From contig NZ_MOXD01000008.1 of NCBI RefSeq assembly GCF_001976145.1, positions 62,001-126,000 on the forward strand: DNA of 64,000 bases, read 5' to 3'. The notes under the pieces are model-generated. The model saw only the letters and a list, made by a program, of their open reading frames with translations, was not told where the DNA came from and ran no database searches. The DNA is from Serratia oryzae (GTDB lineage Bacteria > Pseudomonadota > Gammaproteobacteria > Enterobacterales > Enterobacteriaceae). Shown here one piece after another: positions 1 through 11,500 of the stretch. The stretch's first letter is position 1. Each line of letters starts with the position of its first letter. Made by a program: the position numbers and the translations under genes.

Positions 1-775
1 GTGGAACTTCGGCTGGTTCACCATTCAGAAAGTGGGCTATCAGGCGCAGGTGATCCCGTCGATCCTCGCCGGCCTGACGCTGGGCTGGATCGAAACCCGG
101 TTGAAAAAGATCGTGCCGGATTATCTGTATCTGGTCGTGGTGCCGGTGGTTTCTCTGCTATTGGCCGTGTTCCTGGCGCACACGCTGATCGGCCCATTTG
201 GCCGCATGATCGGCGACGGCGTAGCCTGGGCGGTAAAAGCGGTGATGACCGGCAGCTTTGCGCCGATCGGCGCTGCGCTATTCGGCTTCCTGTATGCGCC
301 GCTGGTGATTACCGGTGTGCATCAGACCACGCTGGCGATCGACATGCAGATGATCCAAAGCATGGGCGGCACGCCGGTCTGGCCGCTGATTGCACTGTCT
401 AACATCGCGCAGGCCTCGGCGGTGCTTGGCATTATCATTATCAGCCGCAAGGCCAACGAGCGTGAAATTTCAGTACCGGCGGCGATCTCAGCCTACCTCG
501 GCGTTACCGAACCGGCCATGTACGGTATCAACCTCAAATATCGCTTCCCAATGCTGTGCGCGATGATCGGCTCAGCCATCGCAGGCCTGATTTGCGGCTT
601 GACCGGCGTGATGGCCAACGGCATCGGCGTCGGCGGCTTGCCGGGGATTCTCTCCATTAAACCGCAGTTCTGGGCAATCTATTCTCTGGCGATTCTGGTT
701 GCTGTAATAGTCCCGCTGCTGCTGACCATCATGGTGTACAAACGCAAGGCCAGCCGCGGTGAGTTGCCGGTCTGA
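1..775 (+). CDS. treB: PTS trehalose-specific EIIBC component, C-terminal part (5' end outside window)
   Basis: The open frame enters from the left edge (first full codon at base 2) and gives about 257 residues of the EIIC membrane domain of the trehalose phosphotransferase permease, which imports trehalose as trehalose 6-phosphate. Several hydrophobic segments are visible, with the family-typical stretches GVHQTTLAIDMQMI and YLGVTEPAMYGINLKYRFP (the latter is the usual EIIC substrate-site region of the glucose/sucrose superfamily). The EIIB domain would lie upstream and is not visible. The stop is 61 nt before treC, so the two genes probably form one operon as in E. coli. Assignment to trehalose rather than sucrose rests mainly on the adjacent treC. 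Confidence 0.9.
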   Translation, partial: WNFGWFTIQKVGYQAQVIPSILAGLTLGWIETRLKKIVPDYLYLVVVPVVSLLLAVFLAHTLIGPFGRMIGDGVAWAVKAVMTGSFAPIGAALFGFLYAPLVITGVHQTTLAIDMQMIQSMGGTPVWPLIALSNIAQASAVLGIIIISRKANEREISVPAAISAYLGVTEPAMYGINLKYRFPMLCAMIGSAIAGLICGLTGVMANGIGVGGLPGILSIKPQFWAIYSLAILVAVIVPLLLTIMVYKRKASRGELPV

Positions 776-836
776 ATCAATAAGGGGCCTGCCTGCGGGT
801 GGGCCTATGGCAATACATAAAGAGGCAACGCTTCCG

Positions 837-2501
837 ATGAGCAATCCTATCCCCTGGTGGCAAAACGGTGTCATCTATCAAATCTACCCAAAGAGCTTCC
901 AGGACAGCACTGGCAACGGCTATGGCGATCTGGCGGGTGTCATCCAGCGGCTGGACTATTTACAGGAACTGGGGATCGACGCCATCTGGCTGACGCCGGT
1001 GTATGTGTCGCCGCAGGTGGATAACGGCTACGACGTGGCCGACTACTGCGCCATCGATCCGGCCTATGGCACCCTGGCGGACTTTGAGCGGTTGGTGGCA
1101 CAGGCCCACCAGCGCGGCATCCGCATCGTGATGGATATGGTGTTCAACCATACCTCCACCGAGCACCCGTGGTTTAGAGCGGCACAGGATCGCCACAGCC
1201 CGCTGCGCCAGTTCTATATCTGGCGCGACGGTGAGGGTAATGCACCGCCCAATAACTGGCGTTCCAAGTTCGGCGGCAACGCCTGGCAATGGCATGCCGA
1301 CAGCGGCCAGTATTACCTGCACCTGTTCGCCACCGAGCAGGCCGATCTCAACTGGGAGCACCCGCCGGTGCGCGAAGAGCTGAAGAAAGTGTGTCAGTTC
1401 TGGGCGGATAAGGGCGTCGACGGGTTGCGCCTCGACGTGATCAATCTGGTCTCCAAACAGCAGGACTTCCCTAACGATATCCAGGGCGATGGCCGCCGTT
1501 TCTATACCGATGGCCCGCGCATCCACGAGTTCCTGCAGGAAATGAGCCGCGAGGTGTTTCAGCCGCGCGGCCTGATGACCGTGGGCGAAATGTCCTCCAC
1601 TTCGCTGGAGCACTGCCAGCAGTACGCGGCGCAGGGTGGCAAAGAACTGTCGATGACTTTCAACTTCCATCACTTAAAGGTGGACTACGCTAACGGGCAG
1701 AAATGGACGCTGGCTGCGCCGGATTACGTTGAGCTGAAACAGATTTTCCGCCACTGGCAGCAAGGCATGCACAACCGTGCCTGGAACGCGCTGTTCTGGT
1801 GTAACCACGATCAGCCACGCATCGTTTCGCGCTTTGGCGACGAGGGCGAACTGCGCGTCACCGCCGCCAAGATGCTGGCGATGCTGCTGCACGGTATGCA
1901 GGGTACGCCGTATATTTATCAGGGCGAAGAGCTCGGCATGACCAACCCCGGTTTTAGTCATATCAGTCAGTATCGTGACGTGGAAAGCCTGAATATGTAC
2001 ACCGAGCTGAGCGTGCAAGGCAGAAGCGACGCCGAGCTGCTGGCGATCCTGGCCTGCAAGTCGCGCGACAACAGCCGCACGCCGATGCAGTGGGACGCCA
2101 GCGCCAACGCCGGGTTTACCCGCGGCACGCCGTGGATCGCCTGCGCAGAGAATTACCCGCAGATTAATGCGGAAGCGGCGCTGGCGGATCGGGATTCGGT
2201 ATTCTATGCCTATCGCCATCTGATCGCCCTGCGCAAGCAGTATCCGCTGCTGACGCACGGTGATTATCAGGATCTGGCCGCGGATCACCCGGCATTGTGG
2301 TGCTATCAGCGCCGTTGGAACGGGCAGCGGCTGCTGGTTGTCGCTAACCTGAGCCGTGAGCCTTTGGCGTGGAACGCCGCAGGCGTTGAGCTTGCCGATG
2401 TGTGGCAACCCTTGATGAGCAACTACGCAGATGCGGCAGAACAACCGCAGGCCATGACGCTGCGGCCGTTTGAGGCGGTATATTGGCTGGTGAAAGGGTA
2501 G
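837..2501 (+). CDS. treC: Trehalose-6-phosphate hydrolase (alpha,alpha-phosphotrehalase)
   Basis: This 554-residue GH13 enzyme splits cytoplasmic trehalose 6-phosphate into glucose and glucose 6-phosphate. The frame is open from 759, but the ATG at 837 is chosen because it gives the family N-terminus (MSNPIPWWQNGVIYQIYPKS) behind an AGAGG motif. Conserved GH13 features are present: DMVFNHTS, the nucleophile Asp in GLRLDVINL (about residue 200), the acid/base Glu in VGEMSS (about 251), and the transition-state Asp in CNHDQPR (about 325). Length matches the roughly 550 residues of E. coli TreC. It follows treB and is the end of the operon; a strong stem-loop follows the stop. Confidence 0.95.
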   Translation: MSNPIPWWQNGVIYQIYPKSFQDSTGNGYGDLAGVIQRLDYLQELGIDAIWLTPVYVSPQVDNGYDVADYCAIDPAYGTLADFERLVAQAHQRGIRIVMDMVFNHTSTEHPWFRAAQDRHSPLRQFYIWRDGEGNAPPNNWRSKFGGNAWQWHADSGQYYLHLFATEQADLNWEHPPVREELKKVCQFWADKGVDGLRLDVINLVSKQQDFPNDIQGDGRRFYTDGPRIHEFLQEMSREVFQPRGLMTVGEMSSTSLEHCQQYAAQGGKELSMTFNFHHLKVDYANGQKWTLAAPDYVELKQIFRHWQQGMHNRAWNALFWCNHDQPRIVSRFGDEGELRVTAAKMLAMLLHGMQGTPYIYQGEELGMTNPGFSHISQYRDVESLNMYTELSVQGRSDAELLAILACKSRDNSRTPMQWDASANAGFTRGTPWIACAENYPQINAEAALADRDSVFYAYRHLIALRKQYPLLTHGDYQDLAADHPALWCYQRRWNGQRLLVVANLSREPLAWNAAGVELADVWQPLMSNYADAAEQPQAMTLRPFEAVYWLVKG

Positions 2502-2508
2502 TTTTGAA

Positions 2509-2543
2509 AGATTGGCAGGGCCTGCTTGCGGCTCTGCCAATCT
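2509..2543. terminator. Hairpin between convergent treC and NRPS genes
   Basis: A stem of 14 bp with one mismatch (AGATTGGCAGGGCC pairing with GGCTCTGCCAATCT) and a 7-nt loop lies just after the treC stop and before the end of the NRPS gene on the other strand. T-tracts on both sides are short, so it may act as a bidirectional terminator, but efficiency is uncertain. Confidence 0.65.
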
Positions 2544-2580
2544 CGGTTTCAGAGAATTGCGCCATCTCTGGCGGTTATCA

Positions 2581-5500
2581 TCACAACGGCTTTATCACCC
2601 TCCGAATCTCATCGACGCAATCGAGAATATTATGGTGATTGCACGCTAACGGGATGATATTCAGCCGATCACACACCGCGCCAACGCCATTATCCTCACT
2701 CTGCCAGGTTCCCTTATCTCCCGCCAAAGCCTGATAGTAAGCAGACATCTGAGTGGCTTTAAACAGGGTCACCTCTGTATGCCGTAGCCGCCCAGAAGTC
2801 TGCCCTTGGCCGATGGCATTCTCCGCATCTTCAACGGCCAAGGCCCGCTTCGCGCCCTCCCCATGCACGCCCAGCTCTGCAAGCATGTTTTTACGCAAGT
2901 CTGGCATATCCTGATAGTTCACCTTGGCCTGATAGTAACTGTCCAACAGATAAAGCTGGATATCCCTGACGCCGCGCGCCTCCAACATAGCGGCAATCTC
3001 GAGGGCAATCAGCCCACCCAATGACCAACCCAAGAGTTGAATCACCGGTTGTTCCAACAGCCCTTGCGACTCCATTTGCGCCAAGTAGTAGGCTGCCACC
3101 GAGGATAAATCGGTCAGTTGCTGCTGACAGTGGTAAAGGTTGTAGTTATCCACCCCGAGGCAGTTGATCTCACCCTCCACCCTTTTGGCAAAATTAATGT
3201 AGGTTTCACACCCCACCAAGGCAGGATGAATCATCCACAGATTCCCCGCACCCGGCTGATAACGGTTAAGGCGCTGAACAGACTGATAGTTTTCTACCGC
3301 TAACATGCTGCGGATAGTGCGGTATTTAAACAGCTTCACCACCGGCACGGTTTCCGCCAGTAAACTGGACATTTTCTGGCACAACGAAATAGCCAGAATA
3401 GAACTCCCCCCACTGGCAAAGAAGTCATCGGTCACGCCAATCACCTCTCGCTGCAATACCTCTTGCCACAATGCGCACAACTGCCGTTCCTGCTCCGTTT
3501 CCGGGGCAACATACTGGCGAGTAGCATCATCATCCGCTGGCAACGGCAGCCGTTTGCGGTCTATTTTCCCATTGGCATTGAGCGTGAACTCCGTCAGGAA
3601 AATAAACGCAGCGGGCACCATATACATTGGCAAGCGCCCCTGAACGTGGGTCAACAAGCGTGAATGGTCCAAGGGCGTGTCACTCACGTAATAGGCAATT
3701 AACCGCTCTTGCTCACCCATGGCTTTCACCACCAGGCATTGCTTAATGGCACCAATTTCCATCAGAGTATTTTCAATTTCACCTAACTCAACCCGGTAAC
3801 CATTTACTTTGACCTGATTATCAACGCGCCCGCAGAATTCAATATTACCGTCGTGCAACCAGCGGCCGAGATCGCCAGTGCGATAGAGCCGTTCCCCCGT
3901 TACCGGGTGCTTGATAAACCGTTCCGCCGTGCGTGCCGGATCGTTGAAATATCCCTGCGCCAGCCCAACCCCACCAATGAACAGCTCACCGATAATGCCC
4001 GGCGGTACTGGCACCAGATGCTCATCCAGAATATAAAAACACTGATTGGCAAGCGCTTGGCCGTAAGGGATGCTCTGCTGAAATAGCGCCCCTTTCTCCA
4101 CTTCATACATGATCGACCAGATGGCCGCTTCCGTTGCCCCGCCTGCGCTAATAAAGCGGCAGTCAGGAGCCCAACGATGACAGCGCTGTGGCAGATTTAC
4201 CGGGATCCAATCGCCACTTAACATCACGCGGCTTAAACTGCGATTGAGTTGTAACTTTTCACGTTCCACATACTGCATCAACAGTTCAAACAATGCAGGG
4301 GCAGACTGCCAGAGCGTCACCCGGTGCTCTAACATCAGGTGGCACCAGGCATCCGGCTGGTAGCGCTGTTTCTCACTTGGGATCACCAAACGCCCCCCTG
4401 CGGACAACAGGCCAAAAATATCATAAACCGACAGATCAAAACTCAACGCACTGATGGCCAACGTAGCGTCACCAGGGACAATTTTCAGGCGCTGATTGAC
4501 ATCAATCAGCGTGTTATTGGCCGCAGCATGTTGAATTGCGACGCCTTTCGGAACCCCGGTAGAGCCCGAGGTAAAGATGACATAGGCCAATTGCTCTGGG
4601 GCTACGGTTTCGGGAGGTAGCATCACCTCTGGAACCGCTAGTGTTGGTGCGACCCCGCTTGGTAACAGGTAAATCGTGGTAAATGCTTCCTGCTGCCAAG
4701 GCCGATCCGCCAGCACCAGGCGGCAACCCGCTTGCTGCATGATGCTCGCCCGGCGATTCTCAGGCCATGAGGTATCCATCGGCAAATAAGCACGGCCAGC
4801 CATCAGCACCGCAAACACCGCGACCATCTGCGCCCGCCCTTTATCCATCGCTACGGCAATTAATGCCGAACTACCCAAATTGCCCTGCCGGATTTGGTTA
4901 GAGAGCACCAGCGCCAGTTGGTACAACTCACCATAGGTACAGCTCCCCTGTGAATCGATCAAGGCGATATCATTAGGGTGTTGTTTGGCCCATGCCATGA
5001 ATCCATGATGAATCGCGTGGGCATATTCGGCTGATGGCCGAGTCTCCAGCGCGGGTTGCAGTAGCTTACGCTGTTCCTCACCAGACAATAGGCTCAGATT
5101 GGCTACTTTTGCCGTTGGCGCTTGTACCATGTAACGCAATAATTGCCGATAGTGCTGCATAAAACGGTCGATGGTCTCAGGAGAAAACAGCGCACAGGCG
5201 TAGTTGATGTAAGCGGCAAGTTGCGGCTGCCCATCTTCAATCATCAGACCGAGATCGAACTTCGCTACCTGGTAGTAGTGATTGAGATCAAGCGGAGTAA
5301 ATATCGCTTTTTCCTGCTGCGCGCCCATGACTTGCTCAACGCTGAACACGACCTGGAATAGCGGCTGTCTGGACAGATCGCGCTCGACATTCAAGCTTTC
5401 AACCAGCTTCTCCAGCGGCATGTCCTGATACTCCTGACTGGCCACGGTATTGCTAAACACCTGCCGGATCATCTCATCAACGCGCAGTTCTGGATCAATG

Positions 5501-8500
5501 GTATTACGCAGCACCAGCGTGTTTACAAACAAACCAATCAGCGGTTCGATCTGGGAATGCGAGCGGTTAGCCACCGGCGCGCCAATAACAATATCTTGCT
5601 GATGGCTATATTTACCCAGCAGGAGAGTAAAACCTGCCAGTAATACCGCGTGTAGCGTTACACCCGTGGTGCGGGCCAGGCTACGCAACTGTTCACTCAG
5701 CTCAAGGTCTATGTCAAAAGAAACCGTTGCCCCTCGATGGTCAAACTCTTTTGGCCGCGGATAATCGGTAGGAAGCTCTAACAACTGATATCCCTGCATT
5801 TTATCCAACCAGAACTGCTGCCGAGCCTGGTCGCGCTCGTTGCCTAGCTGGCTCTCCAGCCAAGAGGCATAGTCAGAATATTGGATAGTCAACTCGGGCA
5901 GCGTCAGCGGGGTATCACAGGCAAAGAATGCATAGTGCCCTTCAAGTTCCGCCAACAGCAGATTCGCCGACCAGCCATCAAAAGCGATGTGATGCACGTT
6001 AAGCAAAGAGAAACGGGTTACCCGCCCGTCAGTCTCCCGACGTTCGATCAACATATGACGGAGCGGATATTCTTTACGTAGGTCGAAAGGCCGGTGAATG
6101 ACGGCCGCCAGGGTGGTTTCCCATTCTTCAGCCGTCACGTGCAGACGTTCTAGCGGCAGAGGGCGCTGCTGCAATACAAACTGCGTGGTGCCATCGTCCG
6201 CATTCTGCACTATCGTGCTGCGCAGCAAATGGTGGCGTGTCACCACCGCCTGTAATGCCAGCAGATAAGCGTCAACATTAATCTCCTCGCCCAATTCAAA
6301 CAGCACCGGAACTTGATAGAGATCGTTGCCCTGCATCAGTTCGTCAAGAAACCACAAACGCATCTGTGATGATGAGAGTGGATATCGGGTCTGCGCCAGC
6401 GCCGCGATGGGCCCAGCCGCATTGACCGCCGTCTGCTGTTCCAAGTGCTGGCAAAACTGCCGGACTGTCGGATAAGCGCTGAGCATGGCAAAAGTCACTT
6501 CCCTCCCCAACGCCTGACTCAGCCGGTTACAGAGGGTAATTGCCTGGATGGAATTACCGCCACTGCTATAAAAGTTATCGTCAACCCCAATGCGTTCGGC
6601 CCGCAAAATCTCTGCCCACAGGTCACAACAAAGCGTCTCCCACTCGGTGCTCGGGGCCGTATAGGCCTTCTGAGCGACGCTCTGTTCCGGTATAGGCAAC
6701 GCTCGGCGATCGACCTTGCCGTTGACGCTGAGTGGAAAACTCTCTAACGGGATCATATCGGCGGGGCGCATATATTCCGGCAACGTCTGCGCCAGCAACT
6801 CGTGCAGGTAAGTGTGGTCCATCTCCTGGCTGGCGGTGTAATACAGCAATATTCTGGGGTTGCTCTCGGTCACTAGCGCCACACATTGGCCGATCTCCGG
6901 TACGGCAGAGAGGGTGCGCTCTATTTCACCCAGTTCAATACGGTAACCATTGAGTTTGACCTGATTGTCGATACGCCCCAGGAACTGGATGTTACCGTCC
7001 TCCAGCGTACGGCCCAGATCTCCGGTGCGGTACAGGCGCTCCCCGGTCATTGGATGAAAAATAAAACGCTCAGTGGTTCGCTCTGTATCGTTGAAATAGC
7101 CTTGCGCCAAGCCGACGCCACCGATATACAACTCACCTACCACACCTTGCGGCAACGGCTTCAGTTCGGCATCCAAAACATAAAGCGACTGATTTGCCAA
7201 GGTCGGCCCCAGTGGAATGCTTTGCTGGAACTGCTCCGTTTTTCCCACTTCATACATGGTTGAACAGATAGCCACTTCGGTAACGCCCCAACAGTTGAGG
7301 AAACGGCATTGTGCCCCCCAGGCAAAGCAGCGCTGTGCCAGCATTGGTGAGACCCAATCTCCACCTAATATCACCGAACGTAATGGGGAAACAGAGTCGC
7401 TGGCATATTGCTCCTTATGCTGAAGCAGCAGATCAAAGAAGGCCGGGGTTGAGAACCAGACGGTCACCTGATGCTGCAATAACAGCTGATACCATGCTTG
7501 AGGCTGATAGCGTTGCGACTCCGTCGGGAGCACCACGCGCCCCCCCGCCGACAACATGCCAAAAATGTCGTAGACAGAGACATCAAAACTTAGCGCACTG
7601 ACAGCAAAAGTCGCATCGTCTGTGCCAACATTCAGCAGGTTATTCATAGCGATAACCGTATTGGTGATCGCCGCATGTGAGATCGCCACGCCTTTCGGCA
7701 CCCCGGTAGAACCAGAAGTAAATATGACATAGGCCAACGCGTCGGGTTCTACGGGCTGTGGTGCTAATAAAGACTCGGGTAATGCTATCCCCAACGCTTT
7801 GCCGGTGCTATCAAGCACCAAAGAAGTGAAGGCGGGATGTTGCCAAGGCTCATCGCACAGGACGATCCCGATCTCAGCCTGTTCAACGATCGTCAAACGG
7901 CGTTTTTCCGGCCAGGATTTGTCCATCGGCTGGTACGCTTTCCCTGCCATCAAGGTAGCCAAAATGGCAATAACCTGCGCACGCCCTTTGTCCATCAGAA
8001 TAGCGACTAACGCCGAATCACGTTTTGCGCATTGACGGATCTGGTTCGACAGCACCAAAGCAGCCTGATACAGCTCGCCATAGCTGCAACTGCCCAAAGC
8101 ATCAATAACCGCAATATCATCCGGATGCTCTAACGCCCAGTCCATAAAGCGCTGATGCAGCGCGCAGCGGTAGTCAAACGCTGAGTCCAGTGCCAGCGTC
8201 GGTGCTTGAACCGGTTTGCTGGCCCTTAGCAACGGCAATTGGTGGTGGGGAACATACAAATGCGTTGGCAAATGTTCCAGCAGGGTGACCAGCAAAGATA
8301 GCAGAGTGTCCGCTTTATCACGGGTCAGATACGCGTTGGCATACGCCAGTGAAAGCAATAGCCCATCATCGGTGGTGTGCGCCAACAGATTCAGCGGATA
8401 ATCCGTTTTCTCTGCGGTTGAGCGGACACGCACCGGCATATCAGCCGTATCAGCACTCGGGTAGTTTTCAAACACCAGCAAGGTGTGGAACAGCGCTTCG

Positions 8501-11500
8501 CCGCCATAGCTCAGTTCAGCCAGAGGTTGGTAACAGTATTCGTCCAGTTCATTCAGGGAACGCTGAATTTCCTGCAACTGCTGCAAACAGCTATGGTCGT
8601 TATCCCAATCCACCCGCAAGGGTAGCGTGTTGATATACAAACCAACGCTGTCCTCAATGCCGTCAATCGGCAGATTACGGCCTGACACCGTAGTCCCCAC
8701 CAGCGTGACCTCCTGTCGGCTGTAGATGTGCAGTAACTTATGCCAGACAAACTGCAACATCACGTTCAGTGTCACCCCCTGATTCAGCGATAGCTGCTGC
8801 AACGATGAATACAGAGCAGGAGGCAATTGGCGTTGAAGCAGGGTCTGCTCTACGTTTTTACTGTTTTTTTGCTCATAAGGCAGGCTGAGCAGGTAGGAGA
8901 TATCATTCGCCTGACATTGGTTGAGCTGCCGCTGTTGCCAATAGGCCCGGCAGTGTTCCGCCTGTTCCATATAGTAACGCTGTGCCAGCAGGTAGGTGAC
9001 CTCCTGCTGGCTGTCGGGCTGCTGCCCCGCCAGTAATTGCTGGTAGGCTTGATGTACATACTTCAGCAAAAGCTGGCCGCTCCACCCATCGGTGATGCTG
9101 TGGTGTACGGTATAAACCAGGCAGTAATGCTGGGCGCTAATCTGCACCAGCCGTAAGCGGAACAGACCAGGCTGTTGCAGATCGAACGGCTGCACTCGCT
9201 GTTGCTCGCACAACTGGTCAAGCGCCTGTTGCCAATTCTCCTGCTGCTGATAGTCCTCATAGTGCCAGTCGATTGCCGTTTCTGCACAAATCACCTGCAA
9301 CGGCTGCCACTGCCAATTGAAACAAGTACGCAAAATCGGGAAACGCACCACAGCCATTTCCCACGCTTGCCGATAGGTATCAGGATTCAGCTCAGTAAGA
9401 TAATCCAGCACCATTTGCACCCGATAGCTCGGATCGTCAGGTTGGCTGACTGCATGATAGATAAACCCTTGTTGCAGGCTATTACAGGGGAAGATCGCTT
9501 GCGGTGTATAGCTTTGCTGCAATCTTTGCCATAGCGTTGCGGGCAGTTCCTCGCCCATCACCACCGGTGCCCCGCTGTCTTGCTCAATCAACTGCTGGAC
9601 TTGATGGGTAAATTGCTGGGCAATGTCCAGCAAAGCCGCCGCAGTCAACATGCCGTCCAGACGGAAACACAGTGTCTCGTCTGCCACCCAGCTATTGAGT
9701 ATCAGCAGTTCACGGTTGGTATTGGTTGGATCACTGTTTTGGCCGGATGGCTCGGCCAGCAATTGCCATTCAGCCCCCTGATCGGTAAATTGCCCCAGAT
9801 AGTTGAAAATCACCCCAGGGTGGCGCAACGCTGGCCGATGTTCCCCGCCGCGCACACGCAGCACGCCGTAGCCGATACCTTGGTTCGGCACCGCCTCCAA
9901 CGCCGCGCGCACCTGCGCAACATCCGCCTGCGGGTTATCTGCCAGAGTAAAGTTTACCGGGTACAGGGCGGTAAACCAGCCAAGGGTACGCCCAACGTCC
10001 AGATGGCCACCGGGTAAATCACGTCCGTGGCTTTCTAACATCAGCGTGTGGCTGTGGGTATTACTGTAATGGCGCAGGGTACGCAGCCATGCGGTGAGCA
10101 GCAGATCGTTGGTCTGCCCGCTCATTCGCATCAGTTTGCCAGTGGCCATAGAATCCAATTGGCCATAATGCAGGTTAAGCCGATCGCTCAACGCGAAATC
10201 AGCGCGATAATCCCGCTGTTGCTCACACTGCTGCTGCCAGTAATCCGCCTCCCTCAAACCGGTTGGCTCATAATCCAGTAGGGCATTCACCCATTGCCGA
10301 TAGCTGGCAGACTTTGGCCCCAGAGCTTCGCCAAGATACAAGCGACGCAGATCCTCCACCAGAATACGCCAGGATACCGCATCGATAATCAGATGATGGC
10401 AGGCAAAGAAAATGCGGGCGCTACCATCTTGATACCCCTCAACATAACCAAACTGCCACAGAGGCCCTTGCTGATAATCAAAGCCACTCTGCCACGCACT
10501 GAACAGTGCCTCCAATTCAGCATCAGAAAGCTCGGTTCGGTGACAGCGCAGTAAAGTACGAGGGGCTGATTGCTCCTGATAATGCTGCCGGTAGCCCTGT
10601 TGTTCCAACGTAAAATAGGCGCGCAACATGTCGTGGTGCACCGCCAACGCGTCGATCGCCTGTTGCAATCTGCCCAGATCCAACTCTGGCACACGGATCA
10701 GGAATGATTGATTCCAATAATGGCTATGCGCGAATTCCTGCTCAAAGAACCAGAGCTGGGTGGGTGACAGGGGAATATCCTGGCTAAGTATCCCCTGCTC
10801 AGCCTGCACTGCGTTGGGCAGGGCCGTTGTTGCAAGATTGTCCAACAAAGCAGCAATCGAGCGATAGTGATAGAGATCCTGAGTACGGCACACCATGCCA
10901 ATCCTGCGCATCTCCGACACCAGGCGGATCGCAGTAATGGAGTCCCCTCCCAAACGCAGGAAATCATCATTGAGCCCGATATCTTCAAGCCCCATCACCT
11001 GTTGCCAAACCGCCTGTAGCTGCTTTTCCTGATAGGTGGTGGCCGGGCGATAGTCATGACAAGCCTGGCTGTAGCCGGGTTCAGGCAATGCACGCATATC
11101 CAGTTTGCCGTTGATGGTTAACGGTAGCGACATCAGTTGTACCAATACCGCTGGCACCATGTAGTCCGGCAACCGCTCAGCCAACTGGCGTTTTACCTGT
11201 TCATCATTGAGCGTGACCTCAGCGACATAATAAGCAACGATCCGCGGTGTCTCCTCCTGCCCACGAACCACGACCGCACAGTGCGCTACTGAGGTTACTG
11301 CCACAAAGGCCTGTTCAATCTCGCTTAACTCAATCCGATGTCCATGAATTTTGACCTGGAAATCGTCACGGCCAACATATTCCAGCTCACCATTCGGTAG
11401 CCAGCGCACCCTGTCACCGGTACGATAAAGCCGCTGATATTCACTTTCGTCCGCCTGTGCAAACGGGTTGGCAATAAACTTTTCCTGCGTCAGCAGCGGC

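Noticed and set aside
8903-9287. Several short minus-strand frames inside the NRPS gene
   Set aside because: Out-of-frame shadows of a continuous, well-supported gene.
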